Source: Kiloniellaceae bacterium (lineage in GTDB: Bacteria > Pseudomonadota > Alphaproteobacteria > Kiloniellales > J153). From it: a stretch of 64,000 nt of DNA. The stretch is taken from NCBI GenBank assembly GCA_021776175.1, contig JAJFGJ010000003.1, positions 208,233 to 272,232 on the forward strand, written 5' to 3'. Below are positions 34,104-43,077 of the stretch, in pieces. Every line of letters begins with the position of its first letter. Positions within the stretch are counted from its first letter, which is position 1. The notes below the pieces were generated by a model. It was not told the DNA's origin. It ran no database searches and was given only the letters and a program-made list of their open reading frames with translations. The position numbers and the translations under genes were made by a program.

Positions 34104-35327
34104 ATGCCACGCTTCTTGTACAAGGCCGTCTCGCCCGATGGAGAAATCGTCGAAGGCGAAACCCAGGCGTCCAGCCGTCAGGCACTGATCGACCGCCTGC
34201 ACGCCGACGGCCATATCCCGATTCGGGCCGAGGAAAGCCGCCAGGCACCGGCGGGGGGAAAAGCCGGTTTGCCGGATTTCTTCCGCCCCCGCCGCGTGCG
34301 CCGGGAGGATCTGCTGGCGATCACGCGCGAGCTTGCGACCCTGCTGCAGGCCGGCCTGCCCCTCGACCGGGGCATGTCGGTCATGTTGGAGCTGGCGCCG
34401 GCGGGACCGGCCCGCGACTTGCTCGAGGAGGTCCGTGAAAAGGTGCGCGGCGGCGCCACCCTGGCCGACGCCCTGGCCGAACATCAAAATGTGTTTCCCA
34501 ATTATTATGTGGGCATGGTCCGCGCGGGCGAGGCGGGCGGCACCCTGGAAGCGGTCTTGACGCGCCTGGCCGACACCCTGGAGCGGGCCGAGGCCTTGCG
34601 TGAGAACGTGCGGGCGGCGCTGCGCTATCCGGCTCTGGTCGTGATCATGGCCATCGTTTCGCTCATGGTCCTGATGACGGTGGTCATCCCCGAGTTTCGC
34701 CCCCTGTTCGAGGACGCGGGGGCGGCCATGCCGGCCTCCACGCGGTTCGTTATCGCTGTGTCGGATTTCTTGGCCGCGTATTGGTGGTTGGCCGCGCTTG
34801 CCGCCGTGCTCGCGGTCCTGGGCCTGCGCCAGTACATCCACACGCCCGAGGGCCGGCTGAGATGGGATGCTTGGATGATCCGGGCGCCGATCTTTGGCGA
34901 TCTCGCGACCAAAATCGAGGTCGCGCGATTCAGCCGCACCCTGGGAACCCTCTTGAGTAACGGTGTCAGCGTGCTGAACGCCATGACCATGACGATCGAA
35001 ACCTTGGACAACCGTGCTTTCGCGGCGGCGGCGGCGCAAGCCCAAGGCCGCCTGGCAAAGGGCGAGGGCCTGGCCGAGCCCCTTGCCGAAACCGGGGTGT
35101 TTCCGGGGTTGGCCCTGCAGCTTATCCGGGTCGGCGAAGAGACCGGGCGCCTTGATGCCATGTTGCTGCGTATCGCGGATATTTACGATGGCGAGGTGAA
35201 GAGCGCGATCCAGAAAATGCTGTCTCTTCTCGTGCCCCTGGTCACGCTCGGGCTTGGAATTCTCATCGCGGGAATCATTGGCTCCATGATCTCGGCGATC
35301 ATGAGTTCCTACGACCTTCCGTTCTGA
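34104..35327 (+). CDS. gspF: type II secretion inner-membrane platform protein
   Basis: This 407-residue protein has two repeats of the T2SSF domain. The N-terminus, PRFLYKAVSPDGEIVEGE, is followed by LLAITRELATLLQAGLPLDR. The second repeat has VARFSRTLGTLLSNGVSVLN and LALQLIRVGEETGRLDAML. Membrane segments lie near residues of about 175-195, 225-245 and 375-400. ATG at 34104 lies 20 bases after gspE; the long upstream open frame runs inside gspE. It anchors the GspE ATPase to the membrane. Confidence 0.96.
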   Translation: MPRFLYKAVSPDGEIVEGETQASSRQALIDRLHADGHIPIRAEESRQAPAGGKAGLPDFFRPRRVRREDLLAITRELATLLQAGLPLDRGMSVMLELAPAGPARDLLEEVREKVRGGATLADALAEHQNVFPNYYVGMVRAGEAGGTLEAVLTRLADTLERAEALRENVRAALRYPALVVIMAIVSLMVLMTVVIPEFRPLFEDAGAAMPASTRFVIAVSDFLAAYWWLAALAAVLAVLGLRQYIHTPEGRLRWDAWMIRAPIFGDLATKIEVARFSRTLGTLLSNGVSVLNAMTMTIETLDNRAFAAAAAQAQGRLAKGEGLAEPLAETGVFPGLALQLIRVGEETGRLDAMLLRIADIYDGEVKSAIQKMLSLLVPLVTLGLGILIAGIIGSMISAIMSSYDLPF

Positions 35328-35359
35328 ATGGTAGATGCCGGGGCAAGCAATTGATTAAA

Positions 35360-35827
35360 ATGATGAAAGGTCAGTACGTGTTGTCGATAACGTCGCGCCA
35401 AGAGGCAAGGATATCCCGCCGTTCGCAGGACGGCTTCACCCTGATCGAGCTGCTGGTGGTGCTGGTCATACTGGGCCTGATCGTGGCCTTCGCCGCGCCG
35501 CAGGTGATCAAGTATGTCGGCGGCGCCAAATCCGACGCCGCCAAAATTCAAATTGAGCGATTATCCAGCGTGCTCGATCTCTATCGCCTGGAGGTCGGCC
35601 GCTACCCAACCCAGGAGGAGGGTTTGGAGGCCCTGGTCGAAAGGCCGTCGGACGCGGATGCGTGGAACGGACCCTATGTTAAGAAAGCGGACGCCCTTAC
35701 CGACCCCTGGCGCCGGCCCTACATTTATCAGATGCCGGGCGAACATGGCGACTACGATATGTCTTCGCTTGGTGCCGATGGACAAGAGGGCGGCGAAGGC
35801 GAGGACAAGGACGTGACAAGCTGGTGA
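35360..35827 (+). CDS. gspG: major pseudopilin GspG
   Basis: The prepilin cleavage/methylation site is DGFTLIELLVVLVILGLIVA, with cleavage after Gly and mature Phe1 and Glu5. The mature domain has the GspG features: YRLEVGRYPTQEEGLEALVE, WNGPYVKK, DPWRRPYIYQMPGEHGDYD and the calcium-site end ADGQEGGEGEDKDVTSW. The leader before FTLIELL is unusually long, so the start is uncertain. ATG 35360 is used; TTG 35351, ATG 35363 and later GTG/TTG codons are possible. The stop overlaps gspH by one base. Confidence 0.93.
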   Translation: MMKGQYVLSITSRQEARISRRSQDGFTLIELLVVLVILGLIVAFAAPQVIKYVGGAKSDAAKIQIERLSSVLDLYRLEVGRYPTQEEGLEALVERPSDADAWNGPYVKKADALTDPWRRPYIYQMPGEHGDYDMSSLGADGQEGGEGEDKDVTSW

Positions 35828-36285
35828 TGCCTAAGGCCGGACGCCACACCGGTCGGGGCGGTTTCACCCTGATCGAATTACTGGTGGTTCTGGTCATCAT
35901 GGGGCTTCTCGTGGGCCTGGGCCCGATCGCGTTCCATAAGGTCGTGCCCGGCATGGCTCTAAAGTCGTCGGCGCGCGAGATCATGGCCGCCTTTCACGCG
36001 GCACGCGGCATGGCCATCCGCGACAACAGGGAGGCTATCGTCATTATCGATGTCGATGCGCGGACCTACCGCTTGGGCGGCCGGTCGCCGGCGCGCGAAC
36101 TGGATCCGGGCCTGGAGCTTAAACTCGTGGCGGCGGAATCCGAGCGGATCGACGAATCGCAAGGCCGGATACGGTTTTATCCCGATGGCACCTCGACCGG
36201 CGGGCGCCTGACACTTACGCGGAGCGGGCGGAAATACGATGTCGTCGTGGATTGGATCACGGGCCGGGCCAAGCTTCATGACTAG
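35827..36285 (+). CDS. gspH: minor pseudopilin GspH
   Basis: This 152-residue pseudopilin has a short basic leader and the cleavage site GGFTLIELLVVLVIMGLLVG. The mature part has SSAREIMAAFHAARGMAIRDNREAIVIIDV, typical of GspH/FimT, and ends RIRFYPDGTSTGGRLTLTRSG. The ATG shares its A with the gspG stop. It overlaps gspI by eight bases, so translation of the pseudopilin genes is coupled. Confidence 0.92.
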   Translation: MPKAGRHTGRGGFTLIELLVVLVIMGLLVGLGPIAFHKVVPGMALKSSAREIMAAFHAARGMAIRDNREAIVIIDVDARTYRLGGRSPARELDPGLELKLVAAESERIDESQGRIRFYPDGTSTGGRLTLTRSGRKYDVVVDWITGRAKLHD

Positions 36286-36658
36286 AGGCCGCGCGCGCGG
36301 CTTTACCCTGCTCGAAGTCATCGTCGCCTTCACGATTCTGTCGGTGGCCCTTATCGGGCTGCTTCAAGCCTTCGCTACCGGGATGCGAGGTTTAGGGGCG
36401 GCGCAGGCGAGCGCCACCGCCGTCATGCATGCGCGGTCCAAATTGGATGAGATCGGCGAAGTCATAGCGCTGGAAGACGGCGAGCTTTCCGGCGAGTACG
36501 ATGACGGCTATCGCTGGGAAGTCCGCATTTCCGGGATCGAGGACGCCGACGGGGCGCCGGAGGCGCTGGCGCTTGCTTTCGATGTTGAGGTGACGATCTC
36601 CGGCGCGCGCGGAAATACCTTCATACTCAATACCTTACGCCTGGGTACCGAGCAATGA
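36278..36658 (+). CDS. gspI: minor pseudopilin GspI
   Basis: This 126-residue protein has the leader and cleavage site RARGFTLLEVIVAFTILSVAL with mature Phe1 and Glu5. It is followed by AQASATAVMHARSKLDEIGE and the GELSGEYDDGYRWEV strand typical of GspI. It helps form the pseudopilus tip with GspJ and GspK. ATG at 36278 lies inside the gspH end. The gene ends in an ATGA overlap with gspJ. Confidence 0.92.
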   Translation: MTRGRARGFTLLEVIVAFTILSVALIGLLQAFATGMRGLGAAQASATAVMHARSKLDEIGEVIALEDGELSGEYDDGYRWEVRISGIEDADGAPEALALAFDVEVTISGARGNTFILNTLRLGTEQ

Positions 36659-37347
36659 CAGGTCCCTGGAAGCGCCCGCGCCGCGGTACCGCGCGCCGGC
36701 ACGTGGATGGCTTCACGCTCATAGAGCTGCTGGTCGCCTTGACCTTGTTCGGCCTGATCTCGGTTGTCGTCATGGGCGGGCTTCGGTTCGGGACCCGGGT
36801 TTGGGAAACCGGCGAAACGCGGGCTCAAGCGGCGGCGGAAATCGAAGCGGTACAGGGGATACTGCGGCGCTATCTGGCGCAGGCGACGGTGCCACGGCTT
36901 TTAACCTCCGACACCCAGGACGTCGCGTTATTCGCCGGCGTGGAGGAGAGCTTGCGTTTCGTCGCCATAACCCCGGCCCATGTCGGGGTCGGCGGGCTCT
37001 ATCAAGTCCAGATCGCGAAAGCCGATGGCGACGGTCAAGAAGATGGAAGCCTTGAATTGACCTGGCGTATGTTTAGGCCGGACGATCCGCGGGCTATCGA
37101 GGAGGACCCCGGCGAGGACGATACCCTCGCGGCCGGCCGGCGCACCCTTTTGACCGGTGTGAGGGCCGTGACCTTCGCCTACTTTAAATCCGAAGGCCCG
37201 GGCTTTGGCGTGGCTGAGTGGGAGGAAACCTGGGAGGACAACGACTTGCCGGGGCTCATCGCGATGGATGTCGAATTCGCCCCCGGATCGGGCCGCGTTT
37301 GGCCGGTTCTCGTGGTCCAGACTCGCTTGTCCGGCGGCGGACGATGA
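36655..37347 (+). CDS. gspJ: minor pseudopilin GspJ
   Basis: This 230-residue pseudopilin begins with a basic leader and HVDGFTLIELLVALTLFGLISV. The mature domain has GETRAQAAAEIEAVQGILRR, LTWRMFRPDD and a C-terminal WEDNDLPGLIAMDVEF, all GspJ-like. Length and position after gspI fit. It ends six bases from the oppositely oriented receiver-PilZ gene with no terminator between them. Confidence 0.92.
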   Translation: MTGPWKRPRRGTARRHVDGFTLIELLVALTLFGLISVVVMGGLRFGTRVWETGETRAQAAAEIEAVQGILRRYLAQATVPRLLTSDTQDVALFAGVEESLRFVAITPAHVGVGGLYQVQIAKADGDGQEDGSLELTWRMFRPDDPRAIEEDPGEDDTLAAGRRTLLTGVRAVTFAYFKSEGPGFGVAEWEETWEDNDLPGLIAMDVEFAPGSGRVWPVLVVQTRLSGGGR

Positions 37348-37353
37348 CAGGCC

Positions 37354-38004
37354 CTAGGACTGCGGTGGAACGAACATAACGCCGACCTTGTCGGCGTGCC
37401 GCCAGCATACGTGGCACCGGTGAGTTTCGCCGTTTTCCAGTTTCAGCGTGAAAAGCTGAGGAATCTCGATATCCTCGGTGAATTGCAGCGCGCAACCGCC
37501 AACCGACATATTAATAACGAAGCAACTGCTGATTTGCTTGGAATTGTCACGGATGATGCGCCCTGACTTGAGGGTCTTGATCCGCTTGTGTCGACGGCGG
37601 GCGACTTGGCTGTTCCGGCGATCCTCGACCTCTTGCTCGCTATCCTCGACGCCGGCCCGCTCCAGAATCGCGGACACGGTGTCGAATAAATCGCTGCCGT
37701 TAAATGGCTTGATCAAGCAGCTCATGACTCCGAGGTGATCAGACTTGCCTTCTTTTCCGGTCAGCGCGGTTTGAACGATGACGGGGGTATGGATATCCGA
37801 GTCCCTGAGCCGGCGCAGGACCTCATAGCCGTCGATGTCGGGAAGCATGATGTCCAGGAGGATTAGATCGTATGTATTGCGGGTTGCGAGGTCGATCGCT
37901 TCTTCGCCCAAGCGGGTTATATCGCACGAGAAACCCTTGGAAATTAAGGCCTGCGCAACCACCTTCGCGGTGGGCTCATCGTCTTCAACCTGTAAGATCC
38001 GCAT
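37354..38004 (-). CDS. response-regulator receiver fused to a PilZ domain
   Basis: This 216-residue protein has a CtrA-like receiver at residues 1-120: MRILQVEDDEPTAKVVAQAL, the phosphoacceptor Asp51 in LILLDIMLPD and the conserved Lys99 in LIKPF. A linker leads to a PilZ domain with the c-di-GMP motif RRRHKR (136-141) and NMSVGG (165-170). It has no DNA-binding domain, so it likely acts by protein contact when phosphorylated and/or bound to c-di-GMP. It sits antisense between gspJ and gspL. ATG 38004 begins at the receiver's first strand; a longer GTG-start version would extend to 38064. Confidence 0.9.
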   Translation of the reverse strand: MRILQVEDDEPTAKVVAQALISKGFSCDITRLGEEAIDLATRNTYDLILLDIMLPDIDGYEVLRRLRDSDIHTPVIVQTALTGKEGKSDHLGVMSCLIKPFNGSDLFDTVSAILERAGVEDSEQEVEDRRNSQVARRRHKRIKTLKSGRIIRDNSKQISSCFVINMSVGGCALQFTEDIEIPQLFTLKLENGETHRCHVCWRHADKVGVMFVPPQS

Positions 38005-38022
38005 CCGCTGGCCCCCAAAAGG

Positions 38023-38062
38023 CGTAAATCGAACACTTACGCCAGAGACGTAAATCGAACAC
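38023..38062. repeat. two 14-base direct repeats upstream of the receiver-PilZ gene
   Basis: CGTAAATCGAACAC occurs exactly at 38023-38036 and 38049-38062, 26 bases apart. They begin 19 bases upstream of the minus-strand ATG at 38004. They could be operator half-sites or a local duplication. Confidence 0.6.
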
Positions 38063-38263
38063 ACGCACCAAGTGATTTTCTGTGATAATTGTTAAGAAAT
38101 ACGCACCATGATTGGCCGGTACGGCGGTAATGGCGGCCCCGGATGCCCCGAATCCCCGTTCCTCCGCACTAGGGGCGGAATCCGGTCCAGGGGCGATGTA
38201 TTGCCGTGTCGTCGTGGATATATAGGATAAGCGCCAGAGGCGCATGGTATGGTTAATGGCTAA

Positions 38264-39385
38264 ATGATTGGCTCGGTCCTTCTTCCGCTTTCCCTGCGGC
38301 AGGGCACGGCACGGCTCTGGCGTTGGTGGACCGGTGAGTTGCTGGCTCTTCTTCCGGCGCGGGTACGCGACCGCGTGATCCCGACAGGGCAGCGCCTCGT
38401 GGTCGATTTCGCCAATAACAAAGCCCACTTCCTGCGCAGTAAGGGCGGCACGCTAAAACGGGTCGGATCGATCATCCTGGATGACCCGGGAATGATAGCC
38501 TTGCCGCAAGAGGCGCAGCTAAAGACGGTTCAGCGGATTATTGACCGCGCGGGCCTGCGCGGCGCCGGCGGGCTGGTCCGCTTGCCGCGCGATAAGGTTT
38601 TGCGCCGTGTTGTCGATTTGCCCGCCGCCGCGGCCGAAAACCTGCGTGAAGTCCTGGGCTTCGAGATGGATCGCCAGACCCCCTTTAAGGCCGAGGAAGT
38701 GTGCTTCGATTTCCGGATCAGCGGCCATGATACACAGCTAAAGAGAATTAAGGTCGATTTGGTGGTGGTCCCGCGCGAAGTGGCGGTTCGCGTGATGCGC
38801 CTGGCCGACGCCTGGGGCATCGACCTCGACCTTGTTGACATGGGCGGAAAGACGACGCGCGAGGACCAGTTGTTCGACCTTCTGCCCCGGTCATCGCGCG
38901 CGGAGCGCGGTCGCTTGCGGCGCCGGTTGATCTTCGCGTCCGGTGTCCTGTGCGCGGCAATGCTCAGCGCCGCGGCTTATTTGCCGCTGCAGACCAAATA
39001 CGACGATCTGGCCTCGCTGGATGACCTCTTGGCCCGCGCGCGCGCCGATGCCGGCAAGGTCGACGAGATGCGCCAGCAGGTCGAAAACCTGACGACACGA
39101 AGCCGTTTCGTGGTCGATCTAAAAGGAAAACAGCGCACGGCGACAGAGGTACTCAACGAAGTTAGCAGGCTGTTGCCGGATACGACATGGGTTTTGAAAT
39201 TCGGGGTTAGGAACAGCCGGCTTAACGTTTCGGGGTATTCGGCGAAGCCATCGGCGCTGATTGGGCTGCTTGAGGATTCTGAAATGTTCGCGAGCGTGCG
39301 TTTCAGCTCGCCGGTCACCATGGATCAAAAGGTCGGTCTGGAGCGTTTCAACCTGACCGCCACGATATCAGGGCGGGACAGCTAG
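38264..39385 (+). CDS. gspL: type II secretion protein GspL (PilM/PilN-like)
   Basis: This 373-residue protein has an N-terminal actin-like cytoplasmic domain to about residue 215 (AGGLVRLPRDKVLRRVVDLP, REVLGFEMDRQTPFKAEEV). One membrane helix follows near 225-245 (LIFASGVLCAAMLSAAAYLP). The rest is a periplasmic PilN/GspL-like domain with VLNEVSRLLPDTTWVLKFGV. GspL links GspE to the inner-membrane platform. The next gene starts immediately after the stop. It is divergent from the receiver-PilZ gene across 259 bases. Confidence 0.88.
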   Translation: MIGSVLLPLSLRQGTARLWRWWTGELLALLPARVRDRVIPTGQRLVVDFANNKAHFLRSKGGTLKRVGSIILDDPGMIALPQEAQLKTVQRIIDRAGLRGAGGLVRLPRDKVLRRVVDLPAAAAENLREVLGFEMDRQTPFKAEEVCFDFRISGHDTQLKRIKVDLVVVPREVAVRVMRLADAWGIDLDLVDMGGKTTREDQLFDLLPRSSRAERGRLRRRLIFASGVLCAAMLSAAAYLPLQTKYDDLASLDDLLARARADAGKVDEMRQQVENLTTRSRFVVDLKGKQRTATEVLNEVSRLLPDTTWVLKFGVRNSRLNVSGYSAKPSALIGLLEDSEMFASVRFSSPVTMDQKVGLERFNLTATISGRDS

Positions 39386-39997
39386 ATGTCGAGCGGATCC
39401 GAACCCATGGGCGGTAATGCGATGTTTTCCGCGCCCTGGATCAGCCGTGTGGCGGCGGTCGGTATTTTGCTCGCGATCCTGCTGGCCATTTATGGCGTCC
39501 TTGTTTCGCCGCTTATCGCGGCCTACAGCCAGGTCAATGGCGATATCGAGCAATCCACCGAGCTTCTCGCGCGTTATCAAAGAGTGACGGCGCAGTATCC
39601 CGACCTTAAGCGGCTGCTCGATCGCGTGAACGCCGATCATACCGCGAGTGGCGTCTACTTGCCGGGCGACACCGATGCCCTGGCCGCCGCCCGATTGCAG
39701 GAGATCGTCAATTCGCGGGTTGAATCCAACGGCGCGCAGGTGCGCAGCGTGCAAATCCTGCCGACCAAGGAGGACGGCGATTTCCGCCGCGTCGGCGTGC
39801 GCGTTCAACTGACCGCGACGATCGCCGCCGTGGCGCGCATACTTTACGCTTTCGAGGCGGGCGGCACCTTCTTGTTCGTGGACAATCTTTCGGTCAGCAA
39901 CCGCAAAAGCCGGCGGCGGGCGGGCGAGCAATTGAATCCGGAGCTGCTGGTCCGGCTGGACCTGACAGGCTATGTTCGCCCGGAGGCCGCGAAATGA
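39386..39997 (+). CDS. gspM: type II secretion protein GspM
   Basis: This 203-residue protein has one N-terminal membrane helix (VAAVGILLAILLAIYGVLV) and a short coiled region. It ends with a periplasmic ferredoxin-like domain: GDTDALAAARLQEIVNSRVE, then VRVQLTATIAAVARILYAFE. This matches the GspM group b found in alphaproteobacterial systems. The ATG directly follows the gspL stop, and its end overlaps the next gene by four bases. Confidence 0.85.
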   Translation: MSSGSEPMGGNAMFSAPWISRVAAVGILLAILLAIYGVLVSPLIAAYSQVNGDIEQSTELLARYQRVTAQYPDLKRLLDRVNADHTASGVYLPGDTDALAAARLQEIVNSRVESNGAQVRSVQILPTKEDGDFRRVGVRVQLTATIAAVARILYAFEAGGTFLFVDNLSVSNRKSRRRAGEQLNPELLVRLDLTGYVRPEAAK

Positions 39998-40572
39998 TTT
40001 TTAACCGTAAATCGGCGATCTCCGCACCCATGAGCCTGGCCCTTGGAGGATTCCTGGCCTCGGCCGCGCTCTTCGGTATCTTGAGCCTGCCGCCCGGCGC
40101 ACCGGCCGAGCTTTCCGGCGGAACCCTTGTCCGGGAAGCGATGCCCGCCGAGGAGGATCTCATCGCCTCTAGTTACGTCATGCCGGCCGCCAAGAATTTC
40201 GTGGAAATCGTCATGCGGCCCATCTTCGCGCCCAACCGGCGCCCGACGGCGCAGCAGGAATTGTCCATTGAAACCATGACGTCGGAGTTGGAGATACGTT
40301 TGATTGGCGTCATCGTCACCTCCGGCTCGCCGATAGCTATCGTGGCCCCGCGCGGAAGCAAGGCCTTCGCGCGGCTAACCGTGGGCGACCGCTTCCAGGG
40401 CTGGACCGTCGCGCAAATCGAACCGCAGCGGGTCACTTTCCGGCGTGGGAAGGCCGTGGAACGGGTCGAACTGAGTTACGACTTGCCGCCGAATCGCCCA
40501 AAGAGGAAGAATGTACAAACCGGCAAGAATGCGCAGGCCATAAATTCTGGGGCAAAAAAGCAAGAAGACTAG
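39994..40572 (+). CDS. short GspC/GspN-like inner-membrane protein
   Basis: This 192-residue protein has one N-terminal membrane segment (SLALGGFLASAALFGILSL). It then has a periplasmic domain resembling the GspC homology region: RPIFAPNRRPTAQQ, LEIRLIGVIVTSGSPIAIVA and LTVGDRFQGWTVAQIEPQRV. GspC normally links the inner-membrane complex to secretin GspD and has an extra PDZ or coiled-coil domain, which is absent here. It is probably the connector of this system. It sits directly before gspD after a 245-base gap. Confidence 0.7.
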   Translation: MIFNRKSAISAPMSLALGGFLASAALFGILSLPPGAPAELSGGTLVREAMPAEEDLIASSYVMPAAKNFVEIVMRPIFAPNRRPTAQQELSIETMTSELEIRLIGVIVTSGSPIAIVAPRGSKAFARLTVGDRFQGWTVAQIEPQRVTFRRGKAVERVELSYDLPPNRPKRKNVQTGKNAQAINSGAKKQED

Positions 40573-40770
40573 GTATAGTCGAGATCGATAATAATTTAGG
40601 GTTGGCACTTACACAACTTGACGAACAAGGAAGGCATTTCGGTGCGTGATGGTTTGGCGCGGCGTCGTTTAACTTTTATTAACCCCGTCTCATTACGTTT
40701 CGTTAGCTAAAGTTTATTTCTTGTCCGGGTGTAGTTAATCTCATTAGATGGAAACGCGGGAAGATCTCCG

Positions 40771-40787
40771 CCGCTCATGATGAGCGG
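40771..40787. repeat. 17-base palindrome upstream of gspD
   Basis: CCGCTCAT (40771-40778) and ATGAGCGG (40780-40787) flank one base and are perfect reverse complements. The site lies 30 bases upstream of the preferred GTG start of gspD. It could be an operator or a hairpin near the ribosome-binding site. Confidence 0.6.
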
Positions 40788-40817
40788 TTGGACCGGCGCT
40801 TCGGGGGAACGCGGGAC

Positions 40818-43064
40818 GTGAAATGCCGGGATAGATGTCGCTTCGTGCGACTTCTCACGAACGGACGGCTAGTATTGGCCGGCGCCTTGGCCTTGGCGCT
40901 CGTCTCCTGCCAGGCGACGCCGCCCGGCGACCCCGGGGCTTCGAACAAGGTTACGGAAATCGACCTTCCCGCCGCGAAATCGGCGCCTCTGCGTCCGGCG
41001 GAGAACCGAAACGGCGGCAAGCTCGGCGCCGGCCCCACCAAACTCACGCGCGGTCCCCTGGGTGAACTCGCGCCGCTTCCCGATAGCCTGGAAGCGAAAG
41101 TCGAGGAGCCGGAGCTGTTTCGCGGCACCGGTGTATTGGCCCGCCGGCCTAGAGGGCGGCGCGCCAACGTCAACATCATCGAGGACGGCGACATCACCTT
41201 GAATTTCGCGAATGCCGAAATTCGCGAGGTCGTCGACGCGGTCTTGGGGCAGGCGCTTGGCTTGAGCTACATAATCGACCCGCGGGTCCAGGGCGAGGTC
41301 ACGGCACGCACGAGTCAGCCAATTCCCCGCACCGCTGTCATATCGGCGCTGGAAAATATCCTGGCCTTGAACGGCGCGGCGCTGACGCTGGACAATGGCA
41401 TATATAAGGTCGTCACCCTGCAGCAGGCGGCGACCGGGCTGACCGGCGTGGTGCTGTCGAAGCGGGCCCGCGATTCAGCGCGCGGCTTCGCCATTCATGT
41501 CATTCCCGTACGCTATGCCTCGGCGCAGGCCCTGGCGGAAATTTTACGGCCATTCGTCGGCCCGGGGCGGGTGTTCCGCGTCGACACCGCACGCAACATG
41601 ATCGTGTTCGCCGGAACCGGCCCCGAAGCGCGCGACCTGATCGAGATGGTCGGTGTCTTCGACGTTGATTGGATGGCGGGCATGTCGTTCGCCTTGTTCC
41701 CCATACAAGTCGCCGACGCCAAGGCGGTCGTGACCGATCTGGAAACCGTGTTCCTTCAAAACGGTCAAAGCCCCCTGGCGGGCTTGATCCGCTTCGTGCC
41801 GATCGAGCGCTTGAATTCGGTCCTCGTGATATCGCCCCAGCCGGCGTATCTGGATCAGGCGGAAACCTGGATCGACCGGCTGGATCGTGGCGGCGAAGGC
41901 GCGGGGCGGCGGATATTCGTCTATCACGTTCAGAACGGCCGCGCCGAGGATCTGGCCAAAGTCCTGGGCAGCATATTTCAGACCAGCGGCGACGGCGCGA
42001 AAGAAGAAACCGGCGACGGCCTCGCGCCTGGCTTGACACCGGCGACTCTGACCAGCGACTCGCCAGCGGCGCGGGAGGAGAAGGAAGGCGATCAACCGGC
42101 ACCGCCGCCGGTTTTGGCCGGGCAGCGCGTATCGGATATCACCGGCATTTCCGCGATCGTCGATAGCGGCAACATCCGTATCATCGCCGATGATCGAAAC
42201 AACGCTCTGGTGATTTTGGCGACCGCGACCGAGTACCGGATGATCGAAGCGACCTTGAAGCGCCTGGATCTGACGCCGCTACAAGTCTTGGTCGAGGTGA
42301 CGATCGCCGAAGTCATGTTGAACGACGATTTGCGCTACGGCCTGCAGTGGTTCTTTCAGCAAGGCAACAATGCTTTAAGCTTTAGCACCTTGGCGACCGG
42401 CGCCGTGTCATCCGCCTTTCCCGGTTTTTCTTATGTGTTCACGCCCAACAACGCGCAGGCCGTGCTCAATGCTTTGACCGAGATCACCGATGTGCGGGTG
42501 ATATCGTCGCCGCAGCTCATGGTGCTCGACAATCAAACCGCGCGCCTTCAAGTCGGCGATCAGGTGCCGATCGCGACCCAGTCGGCGGTGTCGGTTGGCG
42601 ACCCGGACGCACCTATCGTCAATTCGATCGAGTTTAAGGATACCGGCGTGATTCTGACGGTGACGCCGCGCGTCAACGCGGGCGGCCTGGTCACCATGGA
42701 GGTGTTGCAAGAGGTCAGCGACGTGACCGAAACGACGACTTCGGCGCTCAATTCACCGACCATCCAGCAGCGCAGCATCGAAAGCACGGTCGCGGTCCAA
42801 AGCGGCGATACGGTCGCCTTGGGCGGCCTCATTCAGGACCGGGACGAGGAATCCGTGAGCGGCCTGCCTTTGTTGTCCGATATCCCGGTCCTGGGCAACC
42901 TCTTCAAGACGACGAACAAGGCCAAGCGCCGCACGGAGCTTCTCGTTCTGATCACACCGCGCGTCGTGCGCGACCGCCGCGAGGCGCAGGATGTTACCGA
43001 CGAACTTCGCAAACGCTTGACCGGGATCGAGCCCTTGCAGCAAAAGATCCAGACCCCGCAGTGA
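40818..43064 (+). CDS. gspD: type II secretion outer-membrane secretin
   Basis: This 748-residue lipoprotein has a signal ending in ALALVSCQ, so it is probably lipidated and self-piloting. It has N0-N3 domains (NFANAEIREVVDAVLGQALG onward). A secretin core follows, with VLVEVTIAEVMLNDDLRYGLQ, PQLMVLDNQTARLQVGDQVP and DTGVILTVTPRVNAGG. GDTVALGGLIQDRDEESVSG and PVLGNLFKTTNKAKRRTELL come near the end. GTG at 40818 has a GCGGGAC element; TTG at 40788 would add ten residues. A 245-base gap with an AT-rich section precedes it, suggesting its own promoter. Confidence 0.95.
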   Translation: MKCRDRCRFVRLLTNGRLVLAGALALALVSCQATPPGDPGASNKVTEIDLPAAKSAPLRPAENRNGGKLGAGPTKLTRGPLGELAPLPDSLEAKVEEPELFRGTGVLARRPRGRRANVNIIEDGDITLNFANAEIREVVDAVLGQALGLSYIIDPRVQGEVTARTSQPIPRTAVISALENILALNGAALTLDNGIYKVVTLQQAATGLTGVVLSKRARDSARGFAIHVIPVRYASAQALAEILRPFVGPGRVFRVDTARNMIVFAGTGPEARDLIEMVGVFDVDWMAGMSFALFPIQVADAKAVVTDLETVFLQNGQSPLAGLIRFVPIERLNSVLVISPQPAYLDQAETWIDRLDRGGEGAGRRIFVYHVQNGRAEDLAKVLGSIFQTSGDGAKEETGDGLAPGLTPATLTSDSPAAREEKEGDQPAPPPVLAGQRVSDITGISAIVDSGNIRIIADDRNNALVILATATEYRMIEATLKRLDLTPLQVLVEVTIAEVMLNDDLRYGLQWFFQQGNNALSFSTLATGAVSSAFPGFSYVFTPNNAQAVLNALTEITDVRVISSPQLMVLDNQTARLQVGDQVPIATQSAVSVGDPDAPIVNSIEFKDTGVILTVTPRVNAGGLVTMEVLQEVSDVTETTTSALNSPTIQQRSIESTVAVQSGDTVALGGLIQDRDEESVSGLPLLSDIPVLGNLFKTTNKAKRRTELLVLITPRVVRDRREAQDVTDELRKRLTGIEPLQQKIQTPQ

Positions 43065-43077
43065 GCCGGATACAGTC

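Noticed and set aside
40669..40683. CtrA-like TTAA-N6-TTAAC site upstream of gspD
   Set aside because: The spacer is six rather than seven bases, and no second half-site or cell-cycle context was seen.
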